Assembly: GCA_033764775.1 (NCBI GenBank)
Contig: JANRIQ010000006.1
Span: 62,001 to 126,000 of the forward strand
DNA length: 64,000 nt
Origin: JAWXCE01 sp033764775
GTDB lineage: Bacteria; Pseudomonadota; Alphaproteobacteria; Rhizobiales; Rhodomicrobiaceae
Reading direction: 5' to 3'
Part shown: piece by piece, positions 10,594 to 16,735 of the stretch
Layout: each line of letters starts with the position of its first letter
Position numbering within the stretch: position 1 is the stretch's first letter
Translations under genes and position numbers: made by a program
Notes under the pieces: model-generated
Told to the model about the DNA's origin: nothing
Databases searched by the model: none
The model's input: the letters and a program-made list of their open reading frames with translations, nothing else

Positions 10594-11747
10594 CGCCTTC
10601 GTCCGCCCGCCGAGCCGAACAACACAATCAGCCCCAACGCCGCCGATGCGATGGATCCTGTGAGCACCCCGATCTTGACGGCCTCGGCCACGCCATCCTC
10701 GCTCGGGAAGGCGAGCAGGCCGATGAACAGGCTCATGGTGAAGCCGATGCCGCACAGCAGCGCGACGCCGTACACCTGCGCCCAGGACGCGCCAGCGGGC
10801 GGGGCCGCGAAACCGAGCTTGGCGGAGGCGTAAACGCTGAGGAAAACCCCGATCTGCTTGCCGAGAAACAGTCCGGCGGCGATGCCGAGCGGCAGCGGCT
10901 GTGCGAGGGACGCGAGGTTGACGCCCTCAAGCGACACGCCGGCGTTGGCGAAAGCGAACAGCGGCAGGATCGCGAAAGCCACCCACGGCCCGAGACCATG
11001 CTCCAACCGCTCCAGCATCGAGTGGCCTCCCGCCGGCGCGTGGGCGGGGATCGCCGCGGCCAGCGCAACGCCCGCCAGCGTCGCATGCACGCCCGACTGC
11101 AGCGTGAACCACCACATCAGCGCGCCAAGACCGAGATAAGGCCAAAGCGCGGAGACGCCCCTGCGGTTCAGCAGGAAAAGGCCCACAAGACACAGGAGCG
11201 CCAGCGCGAGCATGGGCGCGGCGATGCCGGCCGTGTAGACGAGCGCGATGATCGCGATGGCGGCGATGTCGTCGAGCACGGCCACGCTGTTGAGGAACAC
11301 TTTCAGCGACAGCGGCGCCCGCGACCCGACGAGGGAGAGGGCCCCGAGCGCAAAGGCGATGTCGGTGGCGGTCGGGATCGCCCAGCCGCGCATGTTGGCC
11401 GGCTCGCTCCAGTTGATCGCGGCGAAGATGAGAGCCGCCGCCACGATGCCGCCGAGCGCCGCCACGCCGGGAAGCCGCCGCTGCCGCCAGGTGGCCAATT
11501 CGCCATCGCTCAGCTCGCGCTTCACCTCCAGCCCCACATGCAGAAAGAACACCGCCATCAGGCCGTCGCTGATCCAGTGCGCGACGCTGAGCGGGCCGAC
11601 ATAAGTCTTGAGCAGGCCGAGATAGGCGGGGCCGAGGCCTGAGTTGGCCACGATGAGCGCGGCCGCTGCGGCGGCGATGAGGATGACGCCGGGCGCGATC
11701 TCGGATCGGAAGAGGCGGGCGGCGCGGGCGGTGGCGGCTTGGATCAT
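10590..11747 (-). CDS. nhaA: NhaA, Na+/H+ antiporter
   Basis: An inner-membrane antiporter that expels Na+ in exchange for protons. The ATG at 11747 (MIQAATARAARLFRSEIAPG) is chosen over the longer frame, whose extra 51 residues look non-homologous. NhaA hallmarks are present: FFLHVGLEVKRELSDGEL, PTATDIAFALGALSLVG with the sodium-binding-region Asp, SVAVLDDIAAIAIIAL with the second acidic pair, and the C-terminal GIGFTMSLFIGLLAF. The length of 385 residues is typical. It lies upstream of ccrM on the same strand; no functional link to ccrM is suggested. Confidence 0.95.
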   Translation of the reverse strand: MIQAATARAARLFRSEIAPGVILIAAAAAALIVANSGLGPAYLGLLKTYVGPLSVAHWISDGLMAVFFLHVGLEVKRELSDGELATWRQRRLPGVAALGGIVAAALIFAAINWSEPANMRGWAIPTATDIAFALGALSLVGSRAPLSLKVFLNSVAVLDDIAAIAIIALVYTAGIAAPMLALALLCLVGLFLLNRRGVSALWPYLGLGALMWWFTLQSGVHATLAGVALAAAIPAHAPAGGHSMLERLEHGLGPWVAFAILPLFAFANAGVSLEGVNLASLAQPLPLGIAAGLFLGKQIGVFLSVYASAKLGFAAPPAGASWAQVYGVALLCGIGFTMSLFIGLLAFPSEDGVAEAVKIGVLTGSIASAALGLIVLFGSAGGRRR

Positions 11748-11875
11748 GATTTCGCAGATGGCGCCGGCTCGCCGGTTGGCAACCTTGGGCAGGGGCAAAA
11801 TCTGCGTGAGCGAATTTGCTTGAGCGTGCGCGGGCTTGGCCGTATCCCGGTCGCGGGCGCACAGCGGGAGGGCGG

Positions 11876-12352
11876 ATGATGAGCGGGCAGTTCGACGCAA
11901 GCCTTGGGTATCTCGACGCGCTGAGCGCCGATCTCCTGGCCGATCAGCAGGCGAAGGTGGAGCATTGGGCGCTGATGCCCGCCGCGCTCGCCAACGCCAA
12001 GCTCCACGCCGTGAACGAGATGAACCGGCTCGTTAACTTGTGTAACCGTCTGGCGTGGGGCGGAGCGCCAGCCGAGATGCGCCGGCCAAGCGCAGACGAG
12101 GTCGCCGCTCTGCTGCAAACGAAGAACGCCGAGGAGTGCGACGCGCTGTTGAAGGCCATGCGGTCGGCGGCGGAGCAGCGTTCGCTCGTCGCGCGCATCG
12201 AGGACGCGGAGCGGCGCGTCGCCGAGCGATCGGCGGCGGAGGAGGCGGCGCGGGCGGCGGCCGAGGCCGAGGCGGCGGAGCGCGCCGAGTTCGAGGCGTT
12301 TGATGCGGCGGGGAAAGAGGCGCGGTTTCAGGCCTGGCGCGCCGCGCGGTAA
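11876..12352 (+). CDS. Hypothetical protein with C-terminal coiled coil
   Basis: I do not recognise this 158-residue protein. The start is the ATG at 11876 (or 11879), directly behind GGGAGG. Residues 1-65 look folded and helical (LGYLDALSADLLADQQAKVEHW, NEMNRLVNLCNRLAW); residues from about 90 are an Ala/Glu/Arg-rich segment likely to form a coiled coil. No signal peptide or membrane segment is seen. It lies 40 bases before the sahR operator and on the same strand, but the operator and promoter begin after it, so it is probably not part of the methionine operon. Confidence 0.65.
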   Translation: MMSGQFDASLGYLDALSADLLADQQAKVEHWALMPAALANAKLHAVNEMNRLVNLCNRLAWGGAPAEMRRPSADEVAALLQTKNAEECDALLKAMRSAAEQRSLVARIEDAERRVAERSAAEEAARAAAEAEAAERAEFEAFDAAGKEARFQAWRAAR

Positions 12353-12392
12353 ACGTTTTGGCGACCTGAAGGCTTGCATTTTGCGCTGAGAC

Positions 12393-12412
12393 ATATAAAC
12401 ATATGTTTATAT
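12393..12412 (+). promoter_or_regulatory. 20-bp perfect palindrome, SahR-type operator
   Basis: ATATAAACATATGTTTATAT is a perfect 20-bp palindrome 7 bases before the sahR start codon. An almost identical site (18 of 20 bases) lies upstream of ahcY at 32680-32699. Palindromes of this AT-rich type are the predicted operators of alphaproteobacterial SahR. The -10-like TATAAA is inside the palindrome, so a bound repressor would block RNA polymerase. The leader would be very short, and no ribosome binding site is visible before the ATG. Confidence 0.8.
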
Positions 12413-12419
12413 CGTTTGG

Positions 12420-13412
12420 ATGCGCCCGATGCCCCATGTCTCCTCCGCCCAGCTTTTGACCGCCTTGCGCGCCGCGGCGGAGGCCACGCGCCTGCGCATG
12501 CTCGCGCTGCTGTCCGCGCAGGAGCTGAACGTGAAGGACCTCACCCACATTCTCGGCCAAAGCCAGCCGCGCGTCTCCCGCCACTTGAAGCTGCTGGCCG
12601 AAGCGGGGCTGATCGAGCGCTATCACGAGGGCGCCTACGCCTATTTCCGCATGGCCGGCGCCGGGCCGGAGGCTGAGATCGCCCGCGCGCTGCTAGGTCT
12701 CGTCAGCGCCGACGACCCGGTGTTCGCCCGCGATCGCGACCGTGCGGAGGCTGTCCGGCGCGAGCGCTTCGAGGCGGCGCAGGCCTTCTTCCGCGCGCAC
12801 GCCGCCGAGTGGGACCGTCTGCGCGGCCTGCACGCGCCCGAGGCGGAGGCCGAGGCCGCCATGCGCGACGCGCTCGGCGACGGCCCGTTCGATCTGCACG
12901 TCGATCTCGGCACCGGAACCGGCCGCGTGCTGGAGCTTTTCGCCCCTTACGCGCGCCGCGGCCTTGGCGTCGACGTGAACAGGGACATGCTGGCTTACGC
13001 CCGCGCGCGGCTCGACAAGCCCGGCCTCGGCCACACCCAAGTGCGGCTTGGCGACATCTTCAACTTGAGCCTGGCCGACGGCGCGGCCGACGCGGTGACG
13101 CTGCATCAGGTGCTGCATTTCCTCGACGACCCGGCGCGCGCCGTCGCCGAGGCCGCGCGTATCCTGCGCCCCGGCGGACGGCTGCTCATCGCCGATTTCC
13201 TCCCCCACGGCCTGGAAATCCTGCGCGAGAGCTACGCGCATCAGCGTCTGGGCTTCGAGACCGCACAGATTACGGAATGGCTGCGCCGGGCTGGGCTGGC
13301 GCTGATCGAGACGCGCGAGTTGCGCCCTGACGCGCCCACCGGCGCCGAAGCCCTCACGCTGGCGCTTTGGCTCGCCGAGAAACCGAAGGGCGCGGCCGCG
13401 CGCGCCGCATGA
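12420..13412 (+). CDS. sahR: SahR-type regulator: ArsR winged helix fused to a SAM-methyltransferase-like domain
   Basis: A 330-residue transcription factor. Residues about 10-95 form an ArsR-type winged helix (EATRLRMLALLS, LNVKDLTHILGQSQPRVSRHLKLLAEAGLIERYHEGAYAYFRM). Residues about 155-300 form a class I methyltransferase fold with DLGTGTGRVLELF near 161-173. Proteins of this layout next to metF/metH are known as SahR, repressors that sense S-adenosylhomocysteine and control the methionine cycle. Here a palindrome precedes the gene and recurs before ahcY, supporting that role and autoregulation. The start could also be the ATG at 12429. Its stop overlaps an in-frame ATG of metF (ATGA), so translation is likely coupled. 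Confidence 0.87.
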   Translation: MRPMPHVSSAQLLTALRAAAEATRLRMLALLSAQELNVKDLTHILGQSQPRVSRHLKLLAEAGLIERYHEGAYAYFRMAGAGPEAEIARALLGLVSADDPVFARDRDRAEAVRRERFEAAQAFFRAHAAEWDRLRGLHAPEAEAEAAMRDALGDGPFDLHVDLGTGTGRVLELFAPYARRGLGVDVNRDMLAYARARLDKPGLGHTQVRLGDIFNLSLADGAADAVTLHQVLHFLDDPARAVAEAARILRPGGRLLIADFLPHGLEILRESYAHQRLGFETAQITEWLRRAGLALIETRELRPDAPTGAEALTLALWLAEKPKGAAARAA

Positions 13413-13423
13413 AGGAGGACGAC

Positions 13424-14359
13424 ATGGTTTTGAAAGACGCCTCGACCGGCCGCAGCTTCAACACGGGAAGCGTGCGCGTCTCGTTCGAGTTTTTCCCGCC
13501 CAAGACGGCGCATATGGAGGCGCAGTTGTGGTCGTGCATTGAGCGGCTGGCGCCCATCGGGCCGGATTTCGTCTCCGTCACCTACGGCGCTGGCGGCTCC
13601 ACGCGCGAGCGCACGCACAACACGGTCGCGCGCCTTGTCAAGGAGACGCCCCTGAAGCCCGCCGCGCACCTGACCTGCGTCGCCGCGAGCAAGGCGGAGG
13701 TGGACGCCGTCGCGCGCGGCTATTGGGAGGCGGGCGTGCGTCATATCGTGGCCCTGCGCGGCGATCCGCCAACGGGGGCCGGTTCGGCTTTCGCCCCGCA
13801 TCCGGGCGGCTATGAAACATCCGCCGACCTGGTGGCTGGCCTGCGGCGCATCGGCGATTTCGAGGTGTCGGTGACCGCTTACCCTGAGAAGCATCCAGAA
13901 GCGGCGAGCCTTGCCGCCGACATCGACGTGCTGGCGCGCAAGGTGGACGCGGGCGCGACGCGAGCAATCACCCAGTTCTTTTTCGACCCAGCCCACTATT
14001 TCCGCTATCTCGACAAGGTGCGCGCGCGCGGCATCACGATCCCGATTATCCCCGGCCTCATTCCCATTCACAACTTCCGCCAGGTGGCGAGCTTTGCGGG
14101 CAAATGCGGCGCGACGATACCGGCCCATGTCGCGCAGCGCTTCGAGGGCGTTGAGGACGACGAGGAGACGACGAAGCTCATGGCCGCGACCGTCGCCGCC
14201 GAGTTGGTGACGGCGCTCGCCGCGCAAGGGGTGGAGCTGTTCCATTTCTACACGCTGAACCGTGCGAACCTCGTCTACGCCATCTGCCACCTGCTAGGCC
14301 TGCGCCCCGCTCAAGCCACAGCGGCGGCTGCCAGCACGGCGCGACCCGTCGCTGCATGA
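13424..14359 (+). CDS. metF: MetF, methylenetetrahydrofolate reductase
   Basis: A flavoenzyme that reduces methylene-THF to 5-methyl-THF, the methyl donor for MetH. The ATG at 13424 is chosen because AAGGAGG (13412-13418) precedes it; ATGs upstream in frame are less likely. The 311-residue product has SFEFFPPKT near residues 21-29 with the conserved catalytic Glu, VTYGAGGSTRERT, ALRGDPP near 114, TQFFFDPAHYFRY, and IPGLIPI. The length matches bacterial MetF. Its stop overlaps the next gene's start. Confidence 0.96.
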   Translation: MVLKDASTGRSFNTGSVRVSFEFFPPKTAHMEAQLWSCIERLAPIGPDFVSVTYGAGGSTRERTHNTVARLVKETPLKPAAHLTCVAASKAEVDAVARGYWEAGVRHIVALRGDPPTGAGSAFAPHPGGYETSADLVAGLRRIGDFEVSVTAYPEKHPEAASLAADIDVLARKVDAGATRAITQFFFDPAHYFRYLDKVRARGITIPIIPGLIPIHNFRQVASFAGKCGATIPAHVAQRFEGVEDDEETTKLMAATVAAELVTALAAQGVELFHFYTLNRANLVYAICHLLGLRPAQATAAAASTARPVAA

Positions 14360-14970
14360 TGAAAAACGACCCATACGCAAAATACGACACACTTCCGATT
14401 TATGAAGCAATCGCGGGGTGGTTTGACGCGACGCGAGGCAAGGCTCTATTTGAGCGCCCGTGGCTGGATCGAATGCTAGGCGTGGTTGGGCCTAAACCTG
14501 CCGTTCTTGACTTGGGCTGCGGCTCCGGAGAGCCCATCGCGCGGTATTTGAAGGAGCGCGGCTGTACTGTCACTGGGGTTGACGGTGCGGACAACATGAT
14601 TGCGTTGTGCCGTCAGCGCTTTCCCGATAGCGACTGGATTTGCGCCGACATGCGTGGCCTCGATCTCGGCCGCACCTTTGACGTCGTCATCGCCTGGGAT
14701 AGTTTTTTTCATCTAACCAAGGAAGAGCAGCAGGCGATGTTTCCCGTGTTCAAAGCGCACGCCGCGCCGCGAGCCGCCCTGATGTTTACAACCGGGCCGG
14801 AGGATGGCGAAGCCTGGGGTACGATGAACGGCCATGAGGTTTATCACTCAAGCCTTAGCCCGGAAGTCTACAGATCTTTGCTAGAGTCGCACGGCTTCGA
14901 TCTTGTTCATCATGTCACTAACGATATTAGCTGCGGCGGCCATACAATTTGGCTGGCTCAATACAGGTGA
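14356..14970 (+). CDS. Class I SAM-dependent methyltransferase, substrate unknown
   Basis: A 204-residue methyltransferase with AVLDLGCGSGEPIARYL near residues 50-66 (SAM-binding motif I), a motif II-like TVTGVDGADNMI, and FDVVIAWDSFFHL. It overlaps the metF stop by ATGA and is followed 5 bases later by metH1, so it is cotranscribed with the methionine cycle. Its base composition is visibly more AT-rich than its neighbours, with codons such as TTT, AAA, CTA and ATT used freely, which suggests recent acquisition. The substrate cannot be told from the sequence; a small molecule is more likely than a macromolecule given its size. Confidence 0.85.
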   Translation: MMKNDPYAKYDTLPIYEAIAGWFDATRGKALFERPWLDRMLGVVGPKPAVLDLGCGSGEPIARYLKERGCTVTGVDGADNMIALCRQRFPDSDWICADMRGLDLGRTFDVVIAWDSFFHLTKEEQQAMFPVFKAHAAPRAALMFTTGPEDGEAWGTMNGHEVYHSSLSPEVYRSLLESHGFDLVHHVTNDISCGGHTIWLAQYR

Positions 14971-14975
14971 AGCAA

Positions 14976-16037
14976 ATGAAAACCCATTTATCATACGCCG
15001 CGCTAGAAGCTGCAGCCAAGCAGCGCATTCTTATCATCGACGGCGCAATGGGCACCATGATCCAGCGCCACAAGCTGGGCGAGGCCGAATACCGTGGCGC
15101 GCGCTTCGCCGATTGGCCGCGCGACATCAAGGGCAACAACGATCTGCTCGTGCTCACCCAGCCGGAGATCATCCGCGGCATCCACGAGGCCTATTTTGAG
15201 GCGGGCGCGGATATCGTCGAGACGAACACGTTCAACGCGCAGCGCATCTCCATGGCCGATTACGGCATGGAGGAGCTGTCCGACGAGATCAATTTGGAGG
15301 CGGCGAAGCTCGCTCGCGCGGCGGCGGACAAATGGACGGCGAAAACGCCCGACCGGCCGCGTTTCGTTGCGGGCGCCATCGGGCCGACCAACCGCACCGC
15401 CTCGATCTCGCCGGATGTGAACAATCCGGGCTTCCGCAATGTCAGCTTCGACGAGTTGGTTGAGGCCTACGCCGAGCAGACGCGCGCGCTCATCGAAGGC
15501 GGATGCGACGCCATCCTCATCGAGACCATCTTCGACACGCTCAACGCCAAAGCCGCAGGCTTCGCGGTGCTGAGCGTGTTCGAAGAAACCGGCGTCACGC
15601 TGCCCATCATGCTTTCGGGCACCATCACCGATCTGTCGGGGCGCAACCTGTCCGGCCAGACGCCCGAGGCGTTCTGGTACTCCATGCGGCACTTAAAGCC
15701 GTTCTCCATCGGCCTGAACTGCTCGTTCGGAGCCGAGCATCTGCGCCCGGCCGTCGCGGAAATCGCGGCCGTCGCGGATTGTTATGTCTCAGCTTATCCG
15801 AACGCCGGTCTGCCGAACGCCATGGGCGAATATGACGAAACCCCGCATGAGATGGCCTGCAAAATGGAAGCGTGGGCGCAGGACGGGCTTCTCAACATCG
15901 TCGGCGGCTGCTGCGGCTCAACGCCGGAGCACATCGCGCATATCCTTGAGCATGTGGAGCGCTTTGCGCCGCGTCCGCTGCCAGCCGTTCCGCCCAAGAT
16001 GCGGCTGTCAGGGCTGGAGCCGTTTGTGCATGGGTGA
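14976..16037 (+). CDS. metH: MetH1, homocysteine-binding half of split methionine synthase
   Basis: The N-terminal module of cobalamin-dependent methionine synthase, which binds and activates homocysteine through zinc. The 353-residue product has the GAMGTMIQ start of the homocysteine methyltransferase barrel, the first zinc ligand in GLNCSFG near residue 249, and the paired zinc ligands in GGCCGS near 312-313. It ends with LSGLEPFVHG, the linker that leads into the folate domain in full-length MetH. The start at 14976 (MKTHLSYAAL) follows GGTGAAG. The folate, cobalamin and activation domains are in a second gene at 16732. Split MetH is known in some alphaproteobacteria. Confidence 0.93.
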   Translation: MKTHLSYAALEAAAKQRILIIDGAMGTMIQRHKLGEAEYRGARFADWPRDIKGNNDLLVLTQPEIIRGIHEAYFEAGADIVETNTFNAQRISMADYGMEELSDEINLEAAKLARAAADKWTAKTPDRPRFVAGAIGPTNRTASISPDVNNPGFRNVSFDELVEAYAEQTRALIEGGCDAILIETIFDTLNAKAAGFAVLSVFEETGVTLPIMLSGTITDLSGRNLSGQTPEAFWYSMRHLKPFSIGLNCSFGAEHLRPAVAEIAAVADCYVSAYPNAGLPNAMGEYDETPHEMACKMEAWAQDGLLNIVGGCCGSTPEHIAHILEHVERFAPRPLPAVPPKMRLSGLEPFVHG

Positions 16038-16066
16038 TTGAAATTGGTGGAGTCGATGTGTATAAT
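16038..16066 (+). promoter_or_regulatory. Strong sigma-70 promoter for vapBC
   Basis: TTGAAA (16038-16043), a 17-base spacer and TATAAT (16061-16066) are a near-perfect consensus promoter. It starts at the base after the metH1 stop codon. Transcription would begin near 16073, about 20 bases before vapB, and would run on into metH2. Confidence 0.8.
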
Positions 16067-16084
16067 GGGGGTAATCGTACACAT
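16056..16084 (+). promoter_or_regulatory. Inverted repeat overlapping the vapBC -10, likely autoregulatory operator
   Basis: ATGTGTA (16056-16062) and TACACAT (16078-16084) form a 7-bp inverted repeat with a 15-base spacer. It covers the -10 element and the probable start point. Type II toxin-antitoxin complexes normally repress themselves at such sites, so a VapBC operator is the simplest reading. Confidence 0.65.
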
Positions 16085-16093
16085 GAGGCGAGC

Positions 16094-16291
16094 ATGCGCA
16101 CCAACATCGACATCGACGACAAGCTTATTGAAGAGGTGATGAAAATGGCAGACGTGAAAACCAAAAAGGAGGCCGTGGATTTGGCCTTGCGGGAATTCTT
16201 GAAAACCAAACGCAAGAAAAACCTGCTGGATCTGGCCGGCAAGATTCAATTCTACGATGGTTACGATCCCAAAGCTCACGGCATGAAGTGA
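16094..16291 (+). CDS. vapB: VapB-family antitoxin
   Basis: A 65-residue antitoxin with MRTNIDIDDKLIEEVMKMA, an N-terminal ribbon-helix-helix DNA-binding segment, then KTKKEAVDLALREFLK, and a charged C-terminal tail (FYDGYDPKAHGMK) of the kind that wraps the toxin. This matches the VapB group formerly called DUF2191. The ATG at 16094 lies just after the operator repeat. It is followed by vapC after 3 bases. Both genes are more AT-rich than the flanking metH halves. Confidence 0.88.
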   Translation: MRTNIDIDDKLIEEVMKMADVKTKKEAVDLALREFLKTKRKKNLLDLAGKIQFYDGYDPKAHGMK

Positions 16292-16294
16292 TCC

Positions 16295-16735
16295 ATGATC
16301 GTGGACAGTTCGGCCCTTATCGGCGTCTTCCGGGATCGGACAGGGAAAACCCGGGAGCGCCTCGAAGCTTTGCTGGGCGGCGAAGAGCTGATGCTCACCC
16401 GCTTCACGGAGCTGGAGCTTCTCAAAGGGTGCCGCGACGAGGCGGAGTGGCTGCTCATCACCGATTTCATGGACAGCCAGACTTTCGTCGAGTGCGAAAA
16501 GAACACCTGGGAAGACGCAGCGCGGATTTTTTACGACTTGCGCCGCAAGGGCAAAACCGTGCGCAGCATCCTGGATTGCTGCATCGCGCAGCTCGCCCTC
16601 GAAAACGAGTTGCCTCTTATTCACAATGACCGCGACTTTGAAACCATCGCCGAAGTGCGCCGTCTTCGCCATTTCGTCCTAGAGACGACCTTAGCCTTTG
16701 GCCTTCACGAGCCCGACACGGACCCGCTTTCATGA
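16295..16735 (+). CDS. vapC: VapC-family PIN-domain toxin
   Basis: A 146-residue PIN-domain ribonuclease, toxic when free of VapB. The acidic metal-binding residues can be seen: Asp4 in MIVDSSALIGVF, Glu in TRFTELELLKG near residue 43, Asp in SILDCCIAQLAL near 95, and NDRDFETIA near 112. The four-acid site therefore looks intact and the toxin potentially active. Its TGA overlaps the metH2 ATG (ATGA at 16732-16735), which is unusual: the toxin is translationally linked to a metabolic enzyme. Confidence 0.9.
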   Translation: MIVDSSALIGVFRDRTGKTRERLEALLGGEELMLTRFTELELLKGCRDEAEWLLITDFMDSQTFVECEKNTWEDAARIFYDLRRKGKTVRSILDCCIAQLALENELPLIHNDRDFETIAEVRRLRHFVLETTLAFGLHEPDTDPLS

